A stretch of 64,000 nt of DNA, taken from assembly GCF_900456975.1 (NCBI RefSeq), contig NZ_UGYM01000002.1:4216001-4280000 (forward strand), read 5' to 3'. This DNA comes from Shewanella baltica (GTDB lineage: Bacteria > Pseudomonadota > Gammaproteobacteria > Enterobacterales > Shewanellaceae). Below the pieces are notes generated by a model. The model saw only the letters and a program-made list of their open reading frames with translations, was not told where the DNA came from and ran no database searches. Position numbers and translations under genes: made by a program. Numbering within the stretch: position 1 is the stretch's first letter; the number at the start of each line of letters is the position of its first letter. Below, in pieces: positions 11,801 to 19,115 of the stretch.

Positions 11801-13479
11801 CTATCGCCATAGGTATCTTCGTCGTTCACCATACTGACTTGAGTTGCACTCAAATTACAGCGTCTTAGCCAGCCACCATCGCCACCTCGACGAGAATCTT
11901 TCCCCGCGACTAAAGTCGGAGGATTAACAAATCCAGTCAAACTCGTGTTGTAAGCACATTGCTCAGCCAGCGTTTTAGTATTTCCCCCGCCTGTGTGGGT
12001 AAGTGCAGTACCGAATTGATAGTGAACATCCTCACCATTCAGTATGACTGTGCCAACACTGGATTTTACCGCTAAATAACCAATCGTTTCTGATTGTAAA
12101 CTTCGCAGATTACCAGGTTTACATTGAGTTCCAGAACGGACCTCAGAGGTATCTAAATTGAGTTGAATACCACTCGAATTTAACTGTGCCACGCTTGTCA
12201 GCCAGCAGGAAGAATTATTGCGCGTCTGCAACTGATTCAATACGACATTCAGAGACGTATTCAGCGGCACATTCGTCCAGGCAGAGTTACTCATGTTCAA
12301 TGCGTTAACGGTAGAGATTCTACCTGCTTCAAGTTGACTGCCATCGGATAAAACATGTGAACCTGCCGTCACAGCAATCCAATGCACTTCCGGCATACTA
12401 TTCGAAGCGATATAGCGGTTTGAGGGACTCGTTGGTTCACTTTGCACCCAAGTAAATCCGGTATTAGTCACAGATGATACAAAGGTTGATGCAGGTCCAT
12501 CGTTGCTAGTATTCGCCGTTGATATTGTCGGCATAAGGAAAATAAGTGGTTTCACGCCAACAGGGAAAGCATTGGCAAACGTCACTGAAGTAGTGGTCGC
12601 TTTACCAAACTGTAATTGTAGCGGTGCAACAGGCAAATCTTCATTAATACTGCCACCACTCATGACTAAATAACGACTCGTGACACGACCATTAATAATC
12701 GAGTTATTATTTAAACTTAATGTTGCATCGCTATAAACTCGCCCATTGAGTAAAGCATCACTATTTAGCTGAATATCGCTATAACCGATAATAAGTGCAG
12801 AAGCCGTATTATTTTCATTAAATTTACCGCCATTTAACTCAAATTTTTGTTTGGTAAAAATGCGGACATTACCTTGCAAAATCACCTTAGCATTTTGGTT
12901 CAAGGTAAAACTATCTACCCAATAGTCCCCCTCGGATAAAACGAGCGTCGCCCCGCCCCCAATAGCGATAGTGTTAAATCGATACTCATTTTGAGTTGCC
13001 GATAGAGTCAGAGTACAAGCAGAATAAAGCGAAACATTGCTAAACTGATTTTGCCCATTAGCACCAAGTGTTAATTGCTCGCCACTATTACAAGAACCAT
13101 AACCGCCACCAGCGCCGCTACTCGATAAAAAAGCATTGCTCCCAGTTAATTTTAACCCTCGAATATCACTGCCATCGATAGTACATTTACGCACTCCACC
13201 AGAACCGTTATCACAACTGTTATTAGCAAGCCCGCTGCCATCGTTACTCGAACAATAATCTAATGCAGCACCACCAGTACCATTAATAATGCCATTACCG
13301 TTTATCATCAGCTGTGGCGATGATATCTGATGGCATACGTTAGAGTTATCGCCATGATGCCCTTGAGCAACCTTGGCAAAAATAACACTCTGGTCAATAG
13401 GGTCGAATGCCATCACAGCAGAAGGGAAACTCAAGATAAGTACTGCCAATATGGCACGATGAAAAAGATTAATTCCCAC
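8848..13479 (-). CDS. mshQ: MSHA biogenesis protein MshQ, large secreted protein with lectin-like domain
   Basis: At 1543 residues this is the largest protein of the window and the last gene of the msh operon; it overlaps mshP by 11 bases. A signal peptide (residues 1-24, ending SAVMA) sends it out of the cytoplasm. Residues about 60-290 are rich in G/N/S with repeated short hydrophobic strands such as DALLNGRVYSDATLSLNNN, suggesting a beta-helical or stacked fold. Residues about 583-836 look like a concanavalin/L-type lectin beta-sandwich: DDFSRSSLGNDW at the start, DGVAVILSD, GGWIGVGLDEYGNF, and FYLSFTGSTGG near the end. The remaining C-terminal half matches the DUF6701-type MshQ region, with many cysteine pairs and Ig-like strands. 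MshQ is non-pilin and is thought to act at the pilus tip or surface; carbohydrate binding is my inference. Confidence 0.9.
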   Translation of the reverse strand: MGINLFHRAILAVLILSFPSAVMAFDPIDQSVIFAKVAQGHHGDNSNVCHQISSPQLMINGNGIINGTGGAALDYCSSNDGSGLANNSCDNGSGGVRKCTIDGSDIRGLKLTGSNAFLSSSGAGGGYGSCNSGEQLTLGANGQNQFSNVSLYSACTLTLSATQNEYRFNTIAIGGGATLVLSEGDYWVDSFTLNQNAKVILQGNVRIFTKQKFELNGGKFNENNTASALIIGYSDIQLNSDALLNGRVYSDATLSLNNNSIINGRVTSRYLVMSGGSINEDLPVAPLQLQFGKATTTSVTFANAFPVGVKPLIFLMPTISTANTSNDGPASTFVSSVTNTGFTWVQSEPTSPSNRYIASNSMPEVHWIAVTAGSHVLSDGSQLEAGRISTVNALNMSNSAWTNVPLNTSLNVVLNQLQTRNNSSCWLTSVAQLNSSGIQLNLDTSEVRSGTQCKPGNLRSLQSETIGYLAVKSSVGTVILNGEDVHYQFGTALTHTGGGNTKTLAEQCAYNTSLTGFVNPPTLVAGKDSRRGGDGGWLRRCNLSATQVSMVNDEDTYGDSDRSHLAEDYGFVALEKVAPVEECFTDDFSRSSLGNDWATKVLGSSTPPAINGGRLRITPALGNQATASTYQRLFPAEGNLVTIEFDYYAWSPTSGTGGDGVAVILSDASVTPQPGSFGGSLGYAQRDDGTPGFAGGWIGVGLDEYGNFSNPNEGKIGGPGFRSQSVTLRGSVAANYQYLAGTAANLNPRIDVRSTSTAAPNHKYRIKVDSTITGQAWVSLDRDVRDGNGYQVLVPRFNARAISGQDSVPADFYLSFTGSTGGANNNHEIDNFKVCAIKSKPIGLQVHHFEFDYSSSPLTCKAEPMQIRACADGNIPCTLFTDPVSAQLSLNPASNGGWYQNGSSVSNVGFINGIASVDLRHNVTTPVTIGVSSSNPATVPGSNTLCRSGAGALSTAACTLSFADSGFLIDMPDKLANKAQNATISAVRKSNDNLECVPTFAGQTKRVDLWSQYISPVAASMFTPTAVSVNSTPISGSSSSPSSLNLSFDASGKATIAVNYGDAGKVGLNAKYTGVAGTPDEGLVMIGSDPFVSFPVGLCVTPKDSGALCPAGDVSCAVYKKAGESFNLQIAAKAWVADNDSNYCDNPSTPNYVQSGIALSSQLVAPSPGAQGVVGIASYDQVAATNNLNTVVQSISEVGVFTFSAAPPASYLGSSFYSIPLAKSTNIGRFVPDRFGVNAPSVMPACSNSFSYMDQNFAVAFNLKALNIAGVVTKNYRGSFAKASGLLVGENNDDGNDMQARLNDVVVPLQSSSWVIGEANIDYQPHFSRLPALVGGEVDGTYEQMLLGIKVFDNDGNVSSVATPNMNAATLGDCSVGSNCDAVVLSANQQKYRHGRVVMDNTYGPETEILRMPTRAEYWNGSSWVLNTNDSCTTAVYGLGSQVDNAGLGYNFDPDLVVGQSVTRSGGTATFQAGQFELLWQAVISSGAPYRGQVTAPLDVPTWLEWYWNWNSVSPTDLTDPRASAYFGRYRGHDKIIYWREVN

Positions 13480-13948
13480 GGGCTTCTACCTCAACTTGTC
13501 GGCTGACGCGCGTTTCGCCGCTTTCGCATACCGCTTTACTGCTGATTCGATATTGAGTGACTGTGTCTACCGCATATGCTGTACAAGTCAACGTCACACT
13601 ACAGGCATGAAAACCAGTTACATCGGGCGGTGTCCAAACATCTGATGCTAAACACGTTCCAACATTGCCATTCAATGGAAACAGCTTAGCCAGCAACGCA
13701 TCGGCGCCACTGTTCGCCGCTGCAAAGGCACGGGTTCCCCATACTTCTTGGGTGAGCCCAACATCACCGTCTTCCACAATATTGATCAGTGCCGATGCCA
13801 GCAGAAACATCACGGTAATCACAAACACACCAATGATTAACGCACTACCACGCTGGCGCTCAGGCAGTGCGTAAGATTTTGATCTTGATAGTGATGATCT
13901 GGATGCTGAATTACGCCCTATCGAGCGACGCTGTGAATTAAGGAACAT
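13469..13948 (-). CDS. mshP: MSHA minor pilin-like protein MshP
   Basis: The 159-residue protein has a basic N-terminus rich in R and S, then RQRGSALIIGVFVITVMFLL (about residues 32-51). This is a type IV pilin-like membrane helix with a G-S cleavage site instead of the classical G-F. It resembles PilX/GspK-type minor components. Four cysteines follow. It overlaps mshO by 11 bases and mshQ by 11 bases. The leader would be unusually long, so a start further inside the frame is possible, although no better-placed ATG with a ribosome site is evident. Confidence 0.85.
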   Translation of the reverse strand: MFLNSQRRSIGRNSASRSSLSRSKSYALPERQRGSALIIGVFVITVMFLLASALINIVEDGDVGLTQEVWGTRAFAAANSGADALLAKLFPLNGNVGTCLASDVWTPPDVTGFHACSVTLTCTAYAVDTVTQYRISSKAVCESGETRVSRQVEVEARGN

Positions 13949-14810
13949 TGATCACCTGCACTTGATGTCGATATTGGAACGTCTCACCATTTACATTAAA
14001 CCGCGGTTGTAAATGCACCATGGCATTATTCACTAGGCTAGATGGCGTTAAAATCAGCGGTAAATCAGCACCATTATTTAAAACATTTGCCACACTTTGC
14101 GCCATTAGCACGCCCGTGCCCATAGTGGTAGGCATAGCGGCAGGATTTGGCTGAACGGCATTAAAGTTATAACCAGCATAACGCAATAATTGTAATTCAT
14201 TGCCGCTTGGCCCCTTTTCAAAGCAATAGCTCACTGGACTCGAACCAAAATAGATCCTTTGCCGTGGTGATGCTTCTGCAAAACGTGTTGGCGCAGTAAA
14301 AGTCAGCGTAACTTGATGCTCCAAAGGGGAAGGCGAAGTAGCAATCGTTTTAACCTGTGCCCGCTTTTGTCTCGCGCTGCTATACACATCGGCATCAATC
14401 AAGGGATAGATCCAAGCGAATTGATTCACGCGAATCGCACTCACCGTATTATCTAGAATAACTATCCCAGTGCTCGCGGCAGCATCGGGGATGATTGGCA
14501 TAGTGAGATAAGTCGTGCTGGCCTCGATAGGCACAAATTCAATACATTGATAGGTTAGCGAATCGGTATTAACTCGCAGGCTATTGGGCAAGGCACTACG
14601 CAGCTCACGGGTCATTCGCTCAACGGCAAAACGGCTCTGACTGAGCACTTGATCGACTGAACTCGACTCAACAAAAATCCGCGTACCAAAAATAATAAAA
14701 CTACTCACCCCGACCACAAGAATCCCCAGAATCAAGATAACAGTGACCATCTCGACCAAGGTAAAACCTAGTGTGGATTTTTTATTAACCGCAGATAAAG
14801 GTGAGGCCAT
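13938..14810 (-). CDS. mshO: MSHA minor pilin MshO
   Basis: The 290-residue prepilin has the class III signal KKSTLGFTLVEMVTVILILG, with cleavage expected after Gly15. The first mature residue is Phe, with Glu at position 5 of the mature protein as required for assembly. The hydrophobic helix spans about residues 16-40 and a long beta-rich head follows. It resembles PilW/GspJ-like minor pilins that prime pilus assembly. It shares one base with the mshD stop and overlaps mshP by 11 bases, so it is translationally coupled in the cluster. Confidence 0.9.
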   Translation of the reverse strand: MASPLSAVNKKSTLGFTLVEMVTVILILGILVVGVSSFIIFGTRIFVESSSVDQVLSQSRFAVERMTRELRSALPNSLRVNTDSLTYQCIEFVPIEASTTYLTMPIIPDAAASTGIVILDNTVSAIRVNQFAWIYPLIDADVYSSARQKRAQVKTIATSPSPLEHQVTLTFTAPTRFAEASPRQRIYFGSSPVSYCFEKGPSGNELQLLRYAGYNFNAVQPNPAAMPTTMGTGVLMAQSVANVLNNGADLPLILTPSSLVNNAMVHLQPRFNVNGETFQYRHQVQVINVP

Positions 14811-15364
14811 CAGTAATTACTCCTCACCATATTGTAAGTAATCACTTCGTTGTCGGGCGTAGTCACATTAATGGTGACTAGCTTAGTATTAGGCGCAGGC
14901 CCATAGGCGACAGTGACGCTTAAGCGATAGTTAAGATAAGCATTTGCATAGGTTTGGGTCGAATTGAGCATAGTCGCGGTTTCATTTAAGCCGTTGTAAT
15001 CATCCACATCGTTAAAGTTGTTACGACTCTCACCGAACTCAGGGCCTAATGACGTTGAACAATTACTACCGAGCGGACTACCACAGGCTGGTGTGCCACC
15101 ATTGGCATTAGTGTTTTGATCGTAACGTTTACCCCAGATTTCATTCATCACCGAATGTGCAAGCTCAGCACTGCGTACTCTATGTAAGGTACTGGCCGCA
15201 CGATCAGCTTGGGGGAATAACATGCTGGTTAGCATCACTATTGCAATGGCCATCACCAACATACCAATGACTAATTCGATAAGGGTAAAACCTTGCTGTG
15301 GTTTAGCTTTTTTGGATGCTTTTATTGATTTTTTTATTGAAAACAGCAAAGGATTAATTCGCAT
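14810..15364 (-). CDS. mshD: MSHA minor pilin MshD
   Basis: This prepilin-like protein has the cleavage motif [15 protein letters not shown] and a GspI/PilV-like body. The frame is open from 15388 (192 residues), but I chose ATG 15364 (184 residues). It has a GAGGG ribosome site about 7 bases upstream, gives a shorter leader and overlaps mshC by only 11 bases. The upstream ATG has no ribosome site. The leader is still basic and lysine-rich (about 27 residues, with IKKSIKASKKAK), longer than in major pilins. Probably a minor subunit of the MSHA initiation complex. Confidence 0.88.
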   Translation of the reverse strand: MRINPLLFSIKKSIKASKKAKPQQGFTLIELVIGMLVMAIAIVMLTSMLFPQADRAASTLHRVRSAELAHSVMNEIWGKRYDQNTNANGGTPACGSPLGSNCSTSLGPEFGESRNNFNDVDDYNGLNETATMLNSTQTYANAYLNYRLSVTVAYGPAPNTKLVTINVTTPDNEVITYNMVRSNY

Positions 15365-15851
15365 AAATATAACCCTCGCTAGAGACATTAATCATCACAG
15401 TGTCATTAGCAATCACATTAATGCATGGCCCATTACAAGCCAACGAAGGTCTACCATTGATATTGAAATCGAGGCTGAAGTTGCTGCTGTTAGTACTGTT
15501 AGGGCCTACTAGCACTAATTGAGCACCACCTTGAAAAGCTTGGCTATAAAGCGGGTTTGGCGATAATGCAGTACCAGAACAAGCTGCCCCATTTCGGGCT
15601 GAGAATTGACTCACTTGATAACCAGTGCCAGAAACAGTTACACGAAAACACCTGTCAGTATTATTGAGCGCTTTTTGCTGTACTTGACGCAGCTCGCTAA
15701 TGAACTCGTTACGTAGGCTATAAGCACTGTAGGAAGACTGGGTAAATAGGCGAGGTAATACAACCACAGCAAGAATTGAAATCAAGATGATGGTCGTCAC
15801 TAATTCGACTAAGGTAAATCCGGCCTGTTTTGACATAGAGAAGTTAAGCAT
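15354..15851 (-). CDS. mshC: MSHA minor pilin MshC
   Basis: This type IV prepilin of about 160 residues has the processing motif SKQAGFTLVELVTTIILISI. The frame opens at 15851. An ATG at 15836 would give the short leader MSKQAG typical of prepilins; neither start has a strong ribosome site. The mature part is GspH/FimT-like, with Arg/Gln-rich helix continuation and three cysteines in the head (CFRV, ACSG, ACNGPC). It is the first gene after the mshA terminator and starts a group of coupled minor pilin genes. Confidence 0.87.
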   Translation of the reverse strand: MLNFSMSKQAGFTLVELVTTIILISILAVVVLPRLFTQSSYSAYSLRNEFISELRQVQQKALNNTDRCFRVTVSGTGYQVSQFSARNGAACSGTALSPNPLYSQAFQGGAQLVLVGPNSTNSSNFSLDFNINGRPSLACNGPCINVIANDTVMINVSSEGYIYAN

Positions 15852-15979
15852 CGCTCGGGTTAATTGCTGATTTCAAGTGCTAAGTTCAGTTTCTGCCAAC
15901 GGTATGATTAACGCAAATAAATGTCGGCAAATTTGGCGGACTCATTTCTTTAACATCATGTAAGAACCGCATTTTACCT

Positions 15980-16003
15980 AAAAAAAAAGCCTGCTAGGCA
16001 GGC
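15980..16003 (-). terminator. Rho-independent terminator directly after mshA
   Basis: On the minus strand the stem GCCTGC-CTA-GCAGGC (15989-16003) is followed by nine consecutive T residues (the A run at 15980-15988). It lies 18 bases past the mshA stop and before mshC. It would stop much of the transcription after the major pilin, giving more mshA than mshCDOPQ transcript. Confidence 0.85.
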
Positions 16004-16021
16004 CTTCTAATACAAAATAAA

Positions 16022-16543
16022 TCAACAACCGTTATCTGTTAGAGTAATCGTTGGCAAAGCACCTGCACTTGCTGCCGCAGTGTAAACAATCTTACAGCTT
16101 GCTTCAGAACCAGTTGTAGTTACATCAGCAGGAGCGCCACGTTGCCATATAGTTGCACCTGTACTAATTTCGTTAATGATCCAGTCATTATTACCAGAAG
16201 CAGTTGGAGAACTACCAGCATCAAATTTCACATCCATACCAGCCTCTAAAGCAGCCTTTGTTGCAGCCATATAACCATAAACAATGGCGACATCATCGGT
16301 AGTTGCGGTAGTACCTGCGATATCTAATGTATCAGTTGCTTTTGTCTCTTTACCTGCTAATGCTGCTTTTGAATAAACTAAGCTATTTGCACCTTGAATA
16401 GCCCCCTTCATACCTTGGATTGCAGAAGCACGCGCATCACCTTGCAAATTAATAAACTTAGGTGCCGCTGTGACAGCAAGAATACCTAAGATAATGATCA
16501 CTACGACTAATTCAATTAAGGTAAAACCTTGTTGTCTTTTCAT
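16022..16543 (-). CDS. mshA: MSHA major pilin MshA
   Basis: The 173-residue prepilin has a six-residue leader, MKRQQG, cut before Phe, then the classic [23 protein letters not shown] helix with mature Glu5. The head is rich in A, T, G and S, as in other MSHA pilins. It ends with a cysteine two positions from a Gly (DNGC), pairing with the Cys in ASCKIV near residue 150 to form the usual C-terminal disulfide loop. It has its own 111-base leader after mshB containing an inverted repeat, and a strong terminator follows. This is the expected pattern for the most abundant subunit. Confidence 0.96.
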   Translation of the reverse strand: MKRQQGFTLIELVVVIIILGILAVTAAPKFINLQGDARASAIQGMKGAIQGANSLVYSKAALAGKETKATDTLDIAGTTATTDDVAIVYGYMAATKAALEAGMDVKFDAGSSPTASGNNDWIINEISTGATIWQRGAPADVTTTGSEASCKIVYTAAASAGALPTITLTDNGC

Positions 16544-16568
16544 ATCAAACTACCTTTCTTTATCAGTG

Positions 16569-16586
16569 AGTACTCGTGTGAGTACT
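16569..16586. promoter_or_regulatory. Inverted repeat in the mshA leader
   Basis: AGTACTC and GAGTACT form a 7-base perfect inverted repeat around GTGT, 26 bases upstream of the mshA start codon. It could be a hairpin in the leader RNA or an operator. No T run follows, so it is not a simple terminator. Confidence 0.4.
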
Positions 16587-16654
16587 AATTAAGTTAAGTC
16601 ACTTCTGAACTAAGTTACTTAAAACATGAACAAAATAAAACTGTTAATTACAGC

Positions 16655-17272
16655 CTATGGCACAAATGGCGTTTGAGTAAAGCTTAACACTCTACCAGTA
16701 CCAGGGTTATACACTATCCCTTTCGCACCAGCTGTTGATAAATCCGGTGTAGGAGTCGGTACGCCAGTTGTTTGATTTAGCACCAGTGAAGCCACTTGGT
16801 GATAAACACATAAATCTAAACCAGCAACGACAGTGCCTGCAATCGAATTAGCGCTACCTCCTGCGCCATCAATCACGCGCACGGTATAACGTTGATTACG
16901 CGCATCTTGAGTGTAGAGCACATTACGAGGAGCGCTCTGCAGCACGGTATTAAATACTTGTTGGCAACTCGCATCAGTCATAGCAGTCACATCCGTCACT
17001 GAAGTTCCCGTTGGATAACCAAAACGAGGATCGAGCGAAACTGACGTACCATCTAAGATCACACTGCTATTTTGGCGCCCATCGACTTCCCACTGCGAAC
17101 GTACAAAGCTAACGGCAGTCGATAAACCACCGGCCACGCCGTCAACACTGGCGTCTTCAGCATCATCGGTGACATTTAAGAATCGTGGGATCGCGGTTGC
17201 GGCGAGTAGCCCTAAAATTACAATCACAATCACAAGCTCTATTAATGAGAAACCTGTTTGCTTAGTTTTCAT
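16655..17272 (-). CDS. mshB: MSHA pilin-like protein MshB
   Basis: The 205-residue prepilin begins MKTKQTG, is cut before Phe, and continues SLIELVIVIVILGLLAATAIPRFLNV. The mature head contains two cysteines (CQQVF and CVYHQ). It lies directly upstream of mshA with 111 bases between, and 75 bases after mshF. MshB is required for MSHA assembly in related bacteria and is regarded as a minor or initiating subunit; that role is family knowledge. Confidence 0.93.
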   Translation of the reverse strand: MKTKQTGFSLIELVIVIVILGLLAATAIPRFLNVTDDAEDASVDGVAGGLSTAVSFVRSQWEVDGRQNSSVILDGTSVSLDPRFGYPTGTSVTDVTAMTDASCQQVFNTVLQSAPRNVLYTQDARNQRYTVRVIDGAGGSANSIAGTVVAGLDLCVYHQVASLVLNQTTGVPTPTPDLSTAGAKGIVYNPGTGRVLSFTQTPFVP

Positions 17273-17347
17273 ATATATGCCCCATACTTAAGAAATTTTA
17301 TTCTAACAGCTAAATCAATTTTAAAAAGCCTTTGAGTTAACAATATT

Positions 17348-17842
17348 TTAGGGTGCAGTCAAAAAAATGACCCTGCCAGAGTTCAGTTGATAGCCTAAAC
17401 TATCGCCATTGTGCGACCGATAGTGGCAGCTGTTATCCTTAACTAAATAATCAGCAACCAGCCCTGCGTTATCCACTTCGGCACCCATAAGTTGCTGCCA
17501 CAAATCTTGGCAACCTTGGCCGTTTAACTGTTTAGGTTGCGGCCAACCTAAACCATTCACATCAACGACACTCGACTCAGTTTCCTTGGCGGAATTGCCA
17601 AACGCCTCCCAGTTCAACTGCAATTGCGCCGGCTTACCCAAAGATAACCATTGGGAGCGCGCCATCACCAGTACATTTAAAAAACGCGCATGATCGACTT
17701 CTAATCCACGGGCCGCGATTTGCGGTAGGGTAAAAAAGTACTTAGCACCGATCACCGCCATGATAACCAACACTAACCCTATGGTTATCATACGCCCATA
17801 GATGCGTAATAGATCGCTTTCTGCCTTTTGCTGAGTCTGCAT
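17348..17842 (-). CDS. mshF: MSHA biogenesis protein MshF
   Basis: The 164-residue protein has one N-terminal membrane helix (about residues 17-35, MITIGLVLVIMAVIGAKYF) and a small periplasmic head. The head contains RSQWLSLGKPAQLQLNW and two cysteines (GCQDLW and NSCHYR). The helix lacks a G-F prepilin site, so it is not processed like a pilin. The RSQW segment resembles the same region of MshB, suggesting a pilin-derived fold. The exact role of MshF is not known. It lies between mshG and mshB, 50 bases after mshG. Confidence 0.88.
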   Translation of the reverse strand: MQTQQKAESDLLRIYGRMITIGLVLVIMAVIGAKYFFTLPQIAARGLEVDHARFLNVLVMARSQWLSLGKPAQLQLNWEAFGNSAKETESSVVDVNGLGWPQPKQLNGQGCQDLWQQLMGAEVDNAGLVADYLVKDNSCHYRSHNGDSLGYQLNSGRVIFLTAP

Positions 17843-17892
17843 TTAACCTCAGCCCCACACATAAGATAGAAGATAAACATTATCCATATCGA

Positions 17893-19113
17893 TTATTTAC
17901 CGCCCTTGACCACATTAAGCATATCCCACATGGGCAGGTATATCCCTAAGGCCAATACGAGTACAATCACGGCCACAAAACCGATCAAAATAGGCTCCAA
18001 TTTAGCAGTGAGGTTCTTTAAATCATAGTCTACTTCGCCCTCATAGAAGTCTGCCGCATCATTGAGTAATTGATCGATTTGCCCCGTCTCTTCACCCACT
18101 GCCACCATTTGCAGCACTAATGGCGTAAATAACTTACTCTGATTCGATACCCTCAACATAGAGTCACCAGACTCAATCCCACGGCGCATACCGACTATTT
18201 TGTCGTGCATATAGGCATTATCTACCGCATCAGCCACTAAACTTAGGGCTTGTGTCATAGGCACGCCAGCGCTCAGCATCATAGAGAAACTGCGACAATA
18301 ACGGGCTAACGTCGAGCGCTCGATAATCGATCCTACGGCGGGGATGTGCAGTTTCCACTTATCCCACTGTTTCTCGCCCTTTTCCGTATGGTGCCAATAA
18401 CGGATGCCAATGATAGTGCCAATCAGCGCCACCAACATCAGCGCCCAATAATTCACAAACAGATTCGATGTACCTATCAACACTTTTGTCGCCCAAGGTA
18501 AGTCGGCGCCAAAGCGAGAAAACATCTCGGCAAACTTAGGGATCACCATGATATTGAGGATCACCATAGCGAGTGCAATCGAAATCAATACAAACATGGG
18601 ATAACGCATGGCCGATTTAATTCGTCGCCGCGTTTCCTGCTCACGCTCGATATAACCCGACAGCTGAATAAAGGCATCTTCTAACTTACCGGTGTTTTCT
18701 CCCACGTGCACCATAGAAACAAACAAGGAATCAAATACATCGGGATGTTGATTCATGGATGATGACAAGGGCCGTCCTGCGGTGAGCTGCTCAGAAATAT
18801 CGTTGAGCGCATCTTTCATCCGCTGGGAATGTGCCGTTTCAGACAAGCCCGCAATCGCCCGTAAAATCGGGATGCCAGAACGAGTCAGAGAATACATTTG
18901 CCGAGTAAAGATCTGTAATTCTTCTAACGCAACTTTTCCACCAAACAGCTGGGCCAGTGAGAATGACTTAACCACTTTAGCGACTTTGACTTCGAGGGGA
19001 ATAATCCCCCGCGCCAATAGCATGTCAGCGGCAGCACTTTCCGACGCGGCATCCAACTGCCCCGTAACGGATTGACCTTGACCACTGCGTCCACGGTATT
19101 GATAAATCGGCAT
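17893..19113 (-). CDS. mshG: MSHA inner-membrane platform protein MshG (GspF/PilC family)
   Basis: The 406-residue platform protein has two tandem GspF domains (about residues 67-190 and 270-392). Each contains the conserved G-P-L type motifs (TAGRPLSSSMNQHPDVF and ESGDSMLRVSNQSKLFTPLV). Membrane helices lie near residues 170-190, 220-240 and 372-395. It transmits ATPase-driven motion to the growing pilus. It starts two bases after the mshE stop, so the ATPase and platform are coupled. Confidence 0.95.
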   Translation of the reverse strand: MPIYQYRGRSGQGQSVTGQLDAASESAAADMLLARGIIPLEVKVAKVVKSFSLAQLFGGKVALEELQIFTRQMYSLTRSGIPILRAIAGLSETAHSQRMKDALNDISEQLTAGRPLSSSMNQHPDVFDSLFVSMVHVGENTGKLEDAFIQLSGYIEREQETRRRIKSAMRYPMFVLISIALAMVILNIMVIPKFAEMFSRFGADLPWATKVLIGTSNLFVNYWALMLVALIGTIIGIRYWHHTEKGEKQWDKWKLHIPAVGSIIERSTLARYCRSFSMMLSAGVPMTQALSLVADAVDNAYMHDKIVGMRRGIESGDSMLRVSNQSKLFTPLVLQMVAVGEETGQIDQLLNDAADFYEGEVDYDLKNLTAKLEPILIGFVAVIVLVLALGIYLPMWDMLNVVKGGK

Positions 19114-19115
19114 AA

